Source of the DNA: Planococcus glaciei
Lineage (GTDB): Bacteria; Bacillota; Bacilli; Bacillales_A; Planococcaceae
DNA: 64,000 bases
NCBI RefSeq assembly: GCF_900099655.1
Contig: NZ_FNDC01000015.1
Span: 1-64,000 of the forward strand
Reading direction: 5' to 3'
Part shown: positions 18,504 to 27,008 of the stretch, piece by piece
Layout: each line of letters opens with the position of its first letter
Position numbering within the stretch: the stretch's first letter is position 1
The notes under the pieces: generated by a model
The model's database searches: none
What the model was told of the DNA's origin: nothing
What the model saw: the letters and a program-made list of their open reading frames with translations, nothing else
Translations under genes and position numbers: made by a program

Positions 18504-18776
18504 AAATATTTCTATTTGGAATGATTTATCTGAAGGTAAAAAAGTGTACGTAAAAGTTCTCTTTAACAATCCAACACTCTCCTGATTTTCTTCCATGTTT
18601 TTAAGTGTTTTACCATGGCTTTCAGCTAAAAAATGAAAGTATAAAAATTGTTGGATAAAACAAATATCTAATTTTAAGGATTGCTTCAATACGTAGAGAA
18701 AATTAAACATTGACATGTTTAGAAAGCAATTACTTGCCATAAAGACAATTAATTTTTGAGAAACGTGTTTTGCCTG

Positions 18777-18860
18777 GCGGACGTGGCGGAATTGGCAGAC
18801 GCGCTAGGTTCAGGGTCTAGTGGTGGAAACACCGTGAGGGTTCGACTCCCTTCGTCCGCA
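18777..18860 (+). tRNA. tRNA-Leu (anticodon CAG)
   Basis: The acceptor stem GCGGACG (18777-18783) pairs with CGTCCGC (18853-18859) with discriminator A. The anticodon stem CTAGG/TCTAG encloses loop TTCAGGG with anticodon CAG at 18811-18813. A long variable arm (TGGTGGAAACACCG) and a T arm with GGTTCGACTCC are present, giving the class II shape of leucine tRNAs. CCA is not encoded. A terminator follows. Confidence 0.95.
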
Positions 18861-18889
18861 TACCAAGCGTTTATAGAAAGAATACGATG

Positions 18890-18921
18890 AAGCCCGCCTC
18901 TAATTAGGCGGGCTTTATTTG
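18890..18921 (+). terminator. Terminator of the tRNA-Leu transcript
   Basis: Perfect stem AAGCCCGCCT (18890-18899) / AGGCGGGCTT (18906-18915) with a 6-nt loop and a T-rich tail, 30 bp after the tRNA. Confidence 0.88.
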
Positions 18922-19060
18922 GTTGTACTGCACAGAGGAGTGAATCGGGAGCTGTACTATAGGGAAGAAGCTGAAGAACGCTGGTTTTTTCAGCAAACTT
19001 TCCGTAAACTTAATGATTAAGGAAGAAGCCTTCCTAGATTAGCATCGGATGTGAGTTCAG

Positions 19061-19966
19061 TTGGTCATTGCAGAAATTTTGAATGTTGTCTTGCCGGTAT
19101 TCCTGTTATTGGGTGTCGGTTTTATCGTTGGCAAATACATGTCGATCAATTCGAAGTCGGTCTCCGATTTGTCAATTTATGTTTTTAGCCCTACGCTGTT
19201 CTTTTATTCAGTATCGACTTCTGAAATGGATATGGCGGATCTCGGGCGGATTGTCCTTTTTGCGTTTGCCTTATTTCTATTATTTGCGTTATTTGTCTAC
19301 ATAGCCGGGAAATTCTTCAGCTGGGATACAGCTTACCAAAATACCTTGATGCTGGCTTCCGGATTTCCGAATGCCGGGAATTATGGACTGCCTATTATCC
19401 TTTTTGCATTTGGGGAAGAAGGAGTGGCAATCGGAATTATCTATTTGGTCATGCAGTCTCTTTTGATGAATTCAGCCGGAGTGTTCTATGCCTCCAATCA
19501 TGCGCAAGTCCCGAAAAAAGACATCCTTTTGACCGTGGTGCGGATGCCTGGATTTAGTGCTATCCTCTTAGCACTTTTGCTGAAAATCACCGGAATACCG
19601 GTGCCAGAAGCCATTGAAAATGCGACCGGGCTGCTTGGCCAGGCATCGATTCCTACAATGTTGACACTGCTTGGCATCACGCTTGCTTCAATCCAGTTAA
19701 AAAGCGTGATCAAGTTTATCGGAACGGCGACACTGTTCAAATTAATCGCCTTTCCAGCACTTGCTTATGCATTGTTGCTGTTGATTTATCCGGCGGATGC
19801 ACTGGAAGCAAAAGTGCTATTGATAGGTGCTGCTACACCAACAGCTGCGACAACGACCCTGCTCGCCATTAAATTCGGAATGAACCCTGATATGGTCTCA
19901 AGCGCCATGTTTGTCAGTACGCTTGTGAGCATTGTGACCATTCCGGTGTTGTTGCTGCTGCTGTAA
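19061..19966 (+). CDS. AEC family (auxin-efflux-carrier-like) transporter
   Basis: A 301-residue protein with about ten hydrophobic segments arranged as two inverted halves. The N-terminal LNVVLPVFLLLGVGFIVGK and the segment ASGFPNAGNYGLPI (about 98-111) are hallmarks of the AEC family, whose bacterial members carry malate, malonate or other organic acids. It begins at TTG 19061 with only a weak ribosome-binding site; no better in-frame start is visible. It stands alone between the tRNA terminator and its own terminator. Substrate unknown. Confidence 0.85.
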   Translation: MVIAEILNVVLPVFLLLGVGFIVGKYMSINSKSVSDLSIYVFSPTLFFYSVSTSEMDMADLGRIVLFAFALFLLFALFVYIAGKFFSWDTAYQNTLMLASGFPNAGNYGLPIILFAFGEEGVAIGIIYLVMQSLLMNSAGVFYASNHAQVPKKDILLTVVRMPGFSAILLALLLKITGIPVPEAIENATGLLGQASIPTMLTLLGITLASIQLKSVIKFIGTATLFKLIAFPALAYALLLLIYPADALEAKVLLIGAATPTAATTTLLAIKFGMNPDMVSSAMFVSTLVSIVTIPVLLLLL

Positions 19967-20022
19967 AATTTTAAAAGGACATGAGAAATGAAGCCTAAAG
20001 AATTATGCCAGAACATGAATAG

Positions 20023-20063
20023 ACTCGTCCGGTGATAAAGCAAATCGCCCGACGGGTTTTGTT
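20023..20063 (+). terminator. Rho-independent terminator
   Basis: Arms ACTCGTC (20023-20029) and GACGGGT (20051-20057), with one G-T pair, enclose a 21-nt loop that can pair further at GG/CC. TTTTGTTTT follows. It closes the AEC transporter transcript. Confidence 0.65.
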
Positions 20064-20130
20064 TTATTAAAGACCCAAAATATGTTTAATAGATACGGTC
20101 TCTCCAGATTCTGAAGACTCAGAAATCAAC

Positions 20131-20160
20131 TTGCTATTTTACGACAATATTCATAGAATA
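20131..20160 (+). promoter_or_regulatory. Promoter with palindrome over -10, upstream of helicase-nuclease-LexA fusion
   Basis: A -35-like TTGCTA (20131-20136) is separated by 17 bp from a -10-like TAGAAT (20154-20159). A 13-bp palindrome TATTCATAGAATA (20148-20160) overlaps the -10, so a repressor could bind here. No Gram-positive LexA box of the GAAC-N4-GTTC type is visible in the upstream region. Confidence 0.45.
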
Positions 20161-20195
20161 AAGGTAGAACTTGTAAGTAATGCGGAGGTGTCAGC

Positions 20196-22628
20196 ATGAA
20201 ATTGAACGTGGAACAGCGCAGAATCGTGGAACTGGAACCGGCCGGCCCAATGCTCGTAAAAGGCGTAGCAGGATCTGGAAAGACGACTGTAGCGATTCGC
20301 CGCCTTAATTTTTTGAAAGACCATTATTGCCATGAAGACGATGACCGGATTTTGCTGGTCACGTATAATAAAACCTTGCTTCAGTATATAAAGCATCAGT
20401 ATGCCCGGCTGGCGGATGAAGACGAGTTGTCGGCCGCCCAGTTGTTTTCTTCGGATGCGGAAGTGGATATTACAAATATCGACAGCTTGATGTACAAGGA
20501 GTTTATGCGCTATCAGAAGCGGCTGAATAAAAAGCTGGAAATTGCAGCGCCTGAAAAAATGTACAAACTCATGGTTCTGGCGATTCACCACGTGAAGAAA
20601 TCCAATCCGGATGTCAAAGTGCTGACGCCGAAAAACAGCAAATTCCTGCTGGATGAAGTGGAGTGGCTATTGGCTTGTGCCATGACGGATGTGGAAACGT
20701 ACCAGGCGGCTGACCGCGTCGGGCGCTCTTCAGGAGACGGCGGAACGCCCCAGAAATTATTGAAGAATTCGAAGCTGCGGGCCGCCATTTTTGATGTCTG
20801 CCTTCATTTTATCGAGTTGCTTGAAAAAGAAGGGCTGACGACGTTCAAGCAAATGAATTTGTACGCGCTGGAAGAAGTCCGGCGCAGCCGTTCCCATGCT
20901 TACACCCATATATTGATCGATGAAAGTCAGGATTTGACGCGTGTGCAGCTGCTGTTCCTAAAAGAACTGTACCGGGAAAAAGACCATTCGTCGCTGTTGT
21001 TTGTGGCGGATAATACGCAAAGCATTTATCCGTTGTCTTGGCTCGGGAAAGGGCGTCCGTATACGTCGATCGGCTATGACATGAGCGGGAAATCGCGCGC
21101 TTTGAGCAAGAACTACCGGACGACGACGGAAATTTCAACGGCTGCATTCCATCTCATCGAAGCGGACGAGAGCATCCGGTCGAATGTCGATTTCGTCAAA
21201 CCGGCTTTGATTGACCGCCACGGCCATCCGCCGATTTACCGTTTTTTCCTGACGCCTCAGCAGCAGCTGCAGTTTTTGATCGAGGAAATCCGGGCGCTTC
21301 AAAACGATTATGCGTTATCGGAAATCTGCGTGGTCGCCCGGGAAAAGCGCCATATTGAAAGCATGGCGGCCGGGTTGAATGCGGCCGGCATTCCGAATGA
21401 CCTTCTGCAAAATAGTGAACCGGACTTTGAATCCGACCGGGTGAAGCTCGTGACGATGCATTCGATCAAAGGGCTTGAGTTTAAAGTGATTTTCCTGATC
21501 GACTTAAACAGCGGGCTGATTCCGCCGGACCGGTACGCCGATGCGGAAGACCAGGAGACGCTGGAGTCGGATGAACGGAAGTTATTGTATGTCGGCATGA
21601 CCCGGGCCAACGAACTGCTGTATATGTCTTCGGTGAAAAAACCGTCCAAGTTCATCAAGGAAATCAATCGCAAGCACTTGCGAATGAAAAAAGATGCCTC
21701 TTTAAAGCCGTTTGAATCGATTCCGATGACCGATTATCAGCTGACGGACCAATTGGTGGATCTGCATTCCAAAGAAGAAGTTGTCCGCCAGTGGCTTGTG
21801 CGGGAACTGCGGGAAACGTACGGCTACCCATATGAATTAATGGAACTTGAATTCGGGGTCCAGCAGTTCTCCAAAAAGGGCTACTGCGACATTGCGGTGA
21901 TGGTGTACATGGCAGGTGAAGCGCGGCCTTACATCATTGCAGAAGTAAAGCGCTTCGGGAGCGGAATTGGCGAGGCGCTGGTCCAGCTGAAGTCGTATTT
22001 GGAGGCTGACAGCCGGGCGTTTTACGGCATTGCGACTGACGGGCTCGAACTGAAAATCATCGACCGCAGCGGCGAAGAAGTGCAGGACTTGCCGAAATGC
22101 CGGCCGCAGTTCCTGCCGGAGACGAAAAATCGCCGGCTTTATAGAAACTTGAAGAACGGCCGGGACTACACTTACGCAATCGATGTGGATTCGGCAGAAG
22201 ATATCGAAGTAAGTGAAGCAGGCAGTGACGTGCAACTCCAAGTACACGAGAAAGCCGCTGTTCCGCTGATTGGCAACGTCGCAGCGGGTCTGCCATCGCT
22301 TGCTGCAGAGTCTTACGAAACCTCTTTCTACGTGCCGCGTGAATGGCTCGTATCGCCGCGCGAAACCTTTGCACTCACGGTTACCGGCGACAGCATGACC
22401 GGTGCCGGCATCGATAAAGGAGACCTTGTCGTTGTTAATGCTCAAAACACTGCATCAAACGGCGACATTGTCATTGCCGTCATTGCGGAAGAAGCGACCA
22501 TGAAAAAATACATGCCGATGGGCAACGACATTTTGCTGGTGTCTGAAAACCCGGCATATGAACCGATTTTGATGAGAAGCGAAGACGTCCGGATCAACGG
22601 ACGGGTGATTGGGGTTTTGAAGAAATAA
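20196..22628 (+). CDS. UvrD-like helicase / PD-(D/E)XK nuclease / LexA-like S24 protease fusion
   Basis: An 810-residue protein with three modules. (1) SF1 helicase, residues ~1-490: Walker A GVAGSGKT (23-30), DESQD (242-246), NYRTTTE (306-312), VTMHSIKGLEFK (419-430) and YVGMTRANE (465-473). (2) HsdR_N-type nuclease, ~530-640: D565 in GYCDIAV and E583/K585 in IIAEVKR form a D...ExK site. (3) S24/LexA autoprotease, ~685-810: the cleavage-type sequence NVAAGLP (A697-G698), S733 in GDSM and K770 in TMKKY. The Ser-Lys spacing of 37 equals that of E. coli LexA (S119, K156). By analogy it could cut itself and release the helicase-nuclease (inference). There is no helix-turn-helix, so it is not a repressor. 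GGAGGTG precedes ATG 20196. It may serve in DNA repair or phage defence. Confidence 0.85.
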   Translation: MKLNVEQRRIVELEPAGPMLVKGVAGSGKTTVAIRRLNFLKDHYCHEDDDRILLVTYNKTLLQYIKHQYARLADEDELSAAQLFSSDAEVDITNIDSLMYKEFMRYQKRLNKKLEIAAPEKMYKLMVLAIHHVKKSNPDVKVLTPKNSKFLLDEVEWLLACAMTDVETYQAADRVGRSSGDGGTPQKLLKNSKLRAAIFDVCLHFIELLEKEGLTTFKQMNLYALEEVRRSRSHAYTHILIDESQDLTRVQLLFLKELYREKDHSSLLFVADNTQSIYPLSWLGKGRPYTSIGYDMSGKSRALSKNYRTTTEISTAAFHLIEADESIRSNVDFVKPALIDRHGHPPIYRFFLTPQQQLQFLIEEIRALQNDYALSEICVVAREKRHIESMAAGLNAAGIPNDLLQNSEPDFESDRVKLVTMHSIKGLEFKVIFLIDLNSGLIPPDRYADAEDQETLESDERKLLYVGMTRANELLYMSSVKKPSKFIKEINRKHLRMKKDASLKPFESIPMTDYQLTDQLVDLHSKEEVVRQWLVRELRETYGYPYELMELEFGVQQFSKKGYCDIAVMVYMAGEARPYIIAEVKRFGSGIGEALVQLKSYLEADSRAFYGIATDGLELKIIDRSGEEVQDLPKCRPQFLPETKNRRLYRNLKNGRDYTYAIDVDSAEDIEVSEAGSDVQLQVHEKAAVPLIGNVAAGLPSLAAESYETSFYVPREWLVSPRETFALTVTGDSMTGAGIDKGDLVVVNAQNTASNGDIVIAVIAEEATMKKYMPMGNDILLVSENPAYEPILMRSEDVRINGRVIGVLKK

Positions 22629-22646
22629 GGTGCTGACCTAGGGGGA

Positions 22647-23291
22647 ATGACTATGAACATCATCTTAATCGGAGACAGCGGCCACGCGCGGGTCATTACG
22701 GACAATCTGGTTTCCTGCGGCCATCAAGTAATCGCCAAGCTCGATGACAAGTACAGCGAGCTTTTCAAAGAAGCCGGCTGCTGGTTTGGCCCTGTTTCGG
22801 AAGTGCATGCGTTGATCCAAAAAGAAGGGGCAAAAGTGATTGTCGCAATCGGGGCCAACACGGTGAGAAAAAAGATTGTCGAGCATCTGGCATTAACGGC
22901 CGATCACTATGCGACTGCCATCCATAAAGATGCAATTGTCAGTCCGAGTGCGGTGCTTGGCCAAGGGACTGTGGTGATGCCCGGCGCAGTGGTCAATGCG
23001 GCAGCGCAGATCGGCAATCATTCCATCATCAATTCACGGGCTGTGGTGGAACATGATTGTACAGTCGGCGACTATGTTCATGTCTCACCCGGCGCTACGG
23101 TGGCGGGTGTGGCAACGATTAGTGATGGCGTTTTGATAGAAGCGGGAGCCAGCGTCATACCAACCAAACGTGTTGGCGAGTGGAGCGTCGTCCGGGCAGG
23201 GTCTGCGGTACTGGAAGATGTCGAAGCATTTACGACGGTCGTCGGGGTTCCGGCGCAAGTAGTCGCTAAGCGGGAATCTGCAAACCCGTAA
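22647..23291 (+). CDS. NeuD/PglD-like sugar O/N-acetyltransferase (left-handed beta-helix)
   Basis: A 214-residue protein of the NeuD/PglD family. The N-terminal part has a nucleotide-sugar/PglD-N domain (NIILIGDSGHARVITDNL, residues ~4-21). The C-terminal part has hexapeptide repeats of the acetyl-CoA-dependent left-handed beta-helix (for example VVMPGAVVNAAAQIGNHSII) with the family's catalytic-type histidine in VVEHDCTVGD. It would acetylate an amino-sugar or sialic/legionaminic-type sugar. Two ATGs (22647, 22653) follow TAGGGGGA. It lies only 18 bp after the helicase fusion, an odd partner, and far from the polysaccharide cluster. A terminator follows. Confidence 0.82.
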   Translation: MTMNIILIGDSGHARVITDNLVSCGHQVIAKLDDKYSELFKEAGCWFGPVSEVHALIQKEGAKVIVAIGANTVRKKIVEHLALTADHYATAIHKDAIVSPSAVLGQGTVVMPGAVVNAAAQIGNHSIINSRAVVEHDCTVGDYVHVSPGATVAGVATISDGVLIEAGASVIPTKRVGEWSVVRAGSAVLEDVEAFTTVVGVPAQVVAKRESANP

Positions 23292-23320
23292 AGGGAATAT
23301 GAATAGAAGACTAAAATCAG

Positions 23321-23352
23321 GCGGTTCCAGTACGATGGAATCGCTTTTTTCT
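23321..23352 (+). terminator. Rho-independent terminator
   Basis: GCGGTTCCA (23321-23329) pairs with TGGAATCGC (23336-23344) followed by TTTTTTCTTTT. It ends the helicase-acetyltransferase transcript. Confidence 0.82.
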
Positions 23353-23542
23353 TTTGCCCTAAACTTTTGTTTTAAAATTACTTTTTATTCAGACTTCTTA
23401 ACCTTTATTTAACCTTTTGCCCATAAGATAGGAGGACAACGGAAAGCTTCTGAAGAATTTAGCATCAAACAATCTTCAGGAGTTTGTGCCGCGCTTATGT
23501 GAGCCGGCATTTTCTAAATACATCACAAAAGGGGAATTATTT

Positions 23543-24367
23543 ATGGGGAAATTATCAAGAATCGGCTTTTTACTGATGTTGGTGCTGGCCATGTTTTTGG
23601 CTGCCTGTGGTTCGGATGAATCAAATGGCAGTGCTTCTGGGGGAGATTCAGGAGGGAAAGAGAAGAAAGAGCTCCGTATTGTAACGGATGGCGCTTATGC
23701 GCCGATGGAGTACATGGAAGGCGGCGAAGTGGTCGGCTTCGGCATTGATTTCACAAAAGCGGTCGTCGCGGAAGCGGGATATGAGCCAAATATCGAAGTC
23801 ATCGGCTGGGATCCGATTTTTGCGGAAATCGAAGGAAAAACGGCGGACATGGCAGTTTCTTCGATTACCATCAACGACGAACGAAAACAGACGTATGATT
23901 TTTCCGTGCCTTACTATCTTTCTACCAATAAAATCCTGGTGCCGGAAAACAGCGATGTTAAAAGCGGCGCGGACTTGAAAGGCAAGAAAATTGCCGTATT
24001 GAACGGTTCAACCGGCCAGGAAGTGGCAGAGAAGATCGTCGGCGAAAACAGCCGCGATATTTTGAAGTTCGCAGACAACAACTTGGCGATCCAGGAGCTG
24101 CTTGCGGGCGGCGCAGATGCGGTCATCGCGGACAATACAATTGTGGAATATTACACGAAGATGAACCCGGATCAAAACTTGAAAGCGGTCGAAGACGAAA
24201 GTTTCGCCGATGAGTTTTACGGCGTGTTGTTCCCGAAAGGCAGCGACTTGAAGCCGGAAATCGATAAAGCGATCAATACGGTTCTGGATAACGGCAAATA
24301 TGCGGAAATCTACGAGAAATGGTTTGGTTCGCAGCCGGATGTTGAAACTCTGAAAGCCCAACAATAA
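23543..24367 (+). CDS. Amino-acid ABC transporter substrate-binding lipoprotein
   Basis: A 274-residue family 3 solute-binding protein. The lipoprotein signal ends in the lipobox LAAC (C22), followed by a Ser/Gly-rich linker and the SBP_bac_3 domain: LRIVTDGAYAPMEYME, GFGIDFTKAV, GKTADMAVSSITI and ERKQTYDFSVPYY. It binds a polar amino acid outside the cell and hands it to the permease. ATG 23543 is chosen because AAAAGGGGA precedes it and the signal peptide then starts correctly; an in-frame ATG at 23486 would spoil the signal. A hairpin terminator follows before the permease gene. Amino-acid specificity cannot be read. Confidence 0.93.
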   Translation: MGKLSRIGFLLMLVLAMFLAACGSDESNGSASGGDSGGKEKKELRIVTDGAYAPMEYMEGGEVVGFGIDFTKAVVAEAGYEPNIEVIGWDPIFAEIEGKTADMAVSSITINDERKQTYDFSVPYYLSTNKILVPENSDVKSGADLKGKKIAVLNGSTGQEVAEKIVGENSRDILKFADNNLAIQELLAGGADAVIADNTIVEYYTKMNPDQNLKAVEDESFADEFYGVLFPKGSDLKPEIDKAINTVLDNGKYAEIYEKWFGSQPDVETLKAQQ

Positions 24368-24385
24368 GCATAAAAATCTTAGCTG

Positions 24386-24423
24386 AATTGCGTAACTCTA
24401 GTGACTAGTGTTACGCAATTTTT
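24386..24423 (+). terminator. Intra-operon terminator/attenuator between binding protein and permease
   Basis: Perfect 11-bp stem AATTGCGTAAC (24386-24396) / GTTACGCAATT (24410-24420), with a small inner CTAG/CTAG pairing in the loop and a following T-run. Partial read-through would give more binding protein than membrane components, a usual stoichiometry in ABC importers. Confidence 0.85.
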
Positions 24424-24464
24424 GGCACAAAAACTTCATGCGGATTAGAAAGAGAGGGCAGGCT

Positions 24465-25121
24465 ATGGATTTTCGTTTTGATTTGATTAGAGATTACTTA
24501 CCTTTTTTCCTGGAAGGAACTTTGTATACGATCGGGGTTTCTCTTCTCGGCATTTTATTTGGCACCATTTTGGGTTTGGTGATCGGTGTCGGGAAAATGC
24601 TGAAGAACAAATTGCTGGCGTTTCCGTTTAATTTGTTCATTACGTTTTTCCGGGGGACGCCGTTATTTGTACAGATTCTGTTGATCCACTTTGGGTTGAT
24701 TCCATTGGTCATCGGGGAGACTAACGCGATTGTCGCGGGTGTGGTGGCGCTGACCCTCAATGCTTCAGCCTATATTGCGGAGATTTTCCGTGCCGGGATC
24801 CAGTCAATTGACCGGGGGCAGATGGAAGCCGCGCGTTCGCTTGGGCAGACGCATCTTCAGGCGATGCGCTACGTGATTTTGCCGCAGGCGGTCAAACGGA
24901 TGATTCCGCCGCTAGGCAACGAATTTATCGTGCTGCTGAAGGATTCTTCGCTGCTCGCCGTTATTACGGTGCCGGAATTGATGTACTGGGGGCGGGCGTT
25001 CCAGGGGCAATACTATAAAATTTGGGAGCCGTATTTGACGGCGGCGCTGATATATCTGATTTTGACTTTGTCGATGAGCTTTATTCTAGATCGTATAGAA
25101 AAGAGGTTGGCTACTGAATGA
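24465..25121 (+). CDS. Amino-acid ABC transporter permease
   Basis: A 218-residue HisM/GlnP-type permease with about five membrane spans. The EAA-loop that docks the ATPase is visible as [20 protein letters not shown] (residues ~121-140), and the segment [14 protein letters not shown] is typical of polar amino-acid permeases. ATG 24465 follows AGAGAGGG; the in-frame upstream ATG at 24408 lies inside the terminator hairpin and is unlikely. Its end overlaps the ATPase start by 4 bp (ATGA), so the two are translationally coupled. Confidence 0.93.
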   Translation: MDFRFDLIRDYLPFFLEGTLYTIGVSLLGILFGTILGLVIGVGKMLKNKLLAFPFNLFITFFRGTPLFVQILLIHFGLIPLVIGETNAIVAGVVALTLNASAYIAEIFRAGIQSIDRGQMEAARSLGQTHLQAMRYVILPQAVKRMIPPLGNEFIVLLKDSSLLAVITVPELMYWGRAFQGQYYKIWEPYLTAALIYLILTLSMSFILDRIEKRLATE

Positions 25122-25840
25122 TTAAAGTTGTGAACTTAAAGAAAACATTCGGTGAAAACGAAGTGCTGAAAGATATTAGTGTGGAAGTCAAACCACAGGA
25201 AGTGATTGTTGTTATTGGGCCGTCGGGGTCCGGCAAGTCGACGTTCCTCCGATGCATCAATTTGCTCGAATCGATCACCGACGGCCATGTCTATATCGAA
25301 GGCGTCGACATCACCAATAAAAAGACGAACATCAACAAAATCCGCACCGATGTCGGCATGGTGTTCCAGCAGTTCAATTTGTTCCCGCATCGGACCGTGC
25401 TGGAGAACATCACGATGTCTCCGGTCAAAGTGAAAGGCGTCGACGGAAAAGCGGCAAAGGAAAAAGCCATGGCTCTGCTGAAGAAAGTCGGCTTGGTGGA
25501 AAAAGCCAATGTGTATCCGGATTCCCTGTCCGGCGGCCAAAAGCAGCGAGTGGCAATCGCCCGGGCGCTCGCGATGGACCCGAAAATCATGCTGTTCGAT
25601 GAACCGACGTCCGCGCTTGACCCCGAAACGGTCGGCGAAGTGCTGGAAGTCATGAAGCAGCTGGCGATTGAAGGCATGACGATGATTGTCGTGACGCACG
25701 AAATGGGATTTGCGCGGGAAGTCGGCGACCGGGTGTTGTTCATGGACGGCGGCTATATTGTCGAAGAGAACACGCCGCAGGAATTGTTTTCACGCCCGCA
25801 GCATCCGCGGACGCAGTTGTTTTTGAGTAAGGTGCTTTAA
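25118..25840 (+). CDS. Amino-acid ABC transporter ATP-binding protein
   Basis: A 240-residue HisP/GlnQ-type ATPase, full family length. Motifs: Walker [10 protein letters not shown] (34-42), the Q-loop [18 protein letters not shown], signature [15 protein letters not shown], Walker [14 protein letters not shown] and the H-loop [13 protein letters not shown]. It powers uptake of a polar amino acid together with the permease (4-bp overlap) and the lipoprotein at 23543. No own terminator is obvious directly after the stop. Confidence 0.95.
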   Translation: MIKVVNLKKTFGENEVLKDISVEVKPQEVIVVIGPSGSGKSTFLRCINLLESITDGHVYIEGVDITNKKTNINKIRTDVGMVFQQFNLFPHRTVLENITMSPVKVKGVDGKAAKEKAMALLKKVGLVEKANVYPDSLSGGQKQRVAIARALAMDPKIMLFDEPTSALDPETVGEVLEVMKQLAIEGMTMIVVTHEMGFAREVGDRVLFMDGGYIVEENTPQELFSRPQHPRTQLFLSKVL

Positions 25841-25938
25841 AGACGGGTACTTTCAATCATTGAAAAATGATAGATCATTACTAGGGATTTGAAGAGAAAT
25901 ATTTTCCGGCCTGATTGTTAGTGCAAAGGAGGAGACGG

Positions 25939-26319
25939 ATGGGGAAGCGAATTGCGGTAAGGTATATGGTGTTGCCGGGAATTAAAAAGGGCGTCAGCGG
26001 GTTTTATGAATACGCAGGCGATTCGAATTGTGTGAAACCGAATAAACCATACGAAAGTGGCGTTTGCCATACGATTGGCGATGAACTGGATATGCTGGCC
26101 CTTCTTGTAGGTTTTCAGACAAGAGAAGACTTTGCAAAAGAGCATAGAGGGGGCAGTTGGCTGAATGCATACGGCGAGAAATTGTCGGAGCACGTCAAAG
26201 CGGCTTTGGAAACAAAGGGGCTTGGATGGATGATCAATGATGAACTTGTCCATTTCTATTCGCCGCCGGGAGAATTTGTGCTGTGGCCAAAGAACAAAAA
26301 TCAAACTAAATTATCTTAA
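25939..26319 (+). CDS. Hypothetical protein, 126 aa
   Basis: Starts at ATG 25939 behind a very good AAAGGAGG (25925-25932) and is followed by a terminator, so it is a real single-gene unit. The protein begins GKRIAVRYMVLPGIKKG, has a CHTIGDELDMLALLVGF segment and ends with FYSPPGEFVLWPKN. It has no signal peptide or membrane span and seems a small cytoplasmic alpha/beta protein. I do not recognise the family. Codon use is like the neighbouring genes. Confidence 0.7.
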   Translation: MGKRIAVRYMVLPGIKKGVSGFYEYAGDSNCVKPNKPYESGVCHTIGDELDMLALLVGFQTREDFAKEHRGGSWLNAYGEKLSEHVKAALETKGLGWMINDELVHFYSPPGEFVLWPKNKNQTKLS

Positions 26320-26328
26320 GGAAGATGC

Positions 26329-26367
26329 CGCTTCTCTTCGGCCCACAACTGAAGAAAGCGTTTTTTT
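26329..26367 (+). terminator. Rho-independent terminator
   Basis: CGCTTCTCTTC (26329-26339) pairs with GAAGAAAGCG (26351-26360) with one bulged base, followed by seven T. Confidence 0.8.
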
Positions 26368-26457
26368 AGGTTTCGCCCCTATGCCAGATAGGTAATGTAC
26401 TAAAGAAAGGATTCTGTTGGCGCGCGCCGAAAGAGTCCAGGAAAGGAGAGGATCAGT

Positions 26458-26805
26458 TTGAGCATGCAAAACATCAAGGCGAACGACTTGGTAAGAGATG
26501 AGTACGGAAATTATTACGAAGTGGTGGGCGTACATATGGACGGCGAGACCTTGAAAGCGCTGGAGGTGTCGAATTTGTATTTTGAAACTTCGTTCCGCAC
26601 TGCGGCGGACAGTGGAAGCTTGGGCGAGGAATACAAGGACAAGCCGATCGGCGTTTACTTGCAGGAGCAGATGAATGCGTATATCAGCGAGGTGCAGGCA
26701 AACGAGCGGCCGATATACGGCATCCGTGATTTGATGGTCAACCGCATTAAAGTATATGCCGTGGATATCACGCAGCCACATCCGAAGCGGAATCAGAACG
26801 TCTAA
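26458..26805 (+). CDS. Hypothetical protein, ~113-115 aa
   Basis: Small soluble protein with start TTG 26458 or ATG 26464, both behind AAAGGAGAGG. It begins NIKANDLVRDEYGNYYEVV, suggesting a short SH3-like or beta-barrel start, and ends with a basic tail. No signal peptide, membrane span or known catalytic motif is seen. It has its own terminator and is monocistronic. Family not recognised. Confidence 0.65.
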   Translation: MSMQNIKANDLVRDEYGNYYEVVGVHMDGETLKALEVSNLYFETSFRTAADSGSLGEEYKDKPIGVYLQEQMNAYISEVQANERPIYGIRDLMVNRIKVYAVDITQPHPKRNQNV

Positions 26806-26833
26806 TTTCAATTGACACTCTACGATTTGCATT

Positions 26834-26880
26834 AACCCTTTTCCGAGAATCCACTAATTCTCTCCGGAAAAGGGTTTTTC
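26834..26880 (+). terminator. Rho-independent terminator
   Basis: AACCCTTTTCCG (26834-26845) pairs with CGGAAAAGGGTT (26865-26876); the inner AGAAT/ATTCT extends it. A T-run follows. Confidence 0.85.
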
Positions 26881-27008
26881 TTTCTTATTTTAAAAGATAG
26901 GTAGATAAACTCATTCACGTTAAGGCGTAATAACTATAATAAAGAAAAGGAGCAACCATATTTTGGTTGATTATTCATCAATTTATTCATAAGAAAGAAG
27001 GTGACTGA

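Noticed and set aside
18489..18740. Open minus-strand frame of 83 codons overlapping the end of ugd
   Set aside because: It has no ribosome-binding site, is AT-rich with Phe/Leu-rich low-complexity content, and overlaps a certain gene. A fragment in another frame resembles the end of a transposase only vaguely, not enough to call an insertion sequence.
18777..18921. Integration site (att) at the tRNA-Leu gene
   Set aside because: I looked for a repeated copy of the tRNA 3' end and for an integrase near the cluster and saw neither in this window.
22057..22445. Long minus-strand frames inside the helicase fusion gene
   Set aside because: They are mirror frames of a clearly coding gene with moderate GC codon use; no start signals or known motifs.
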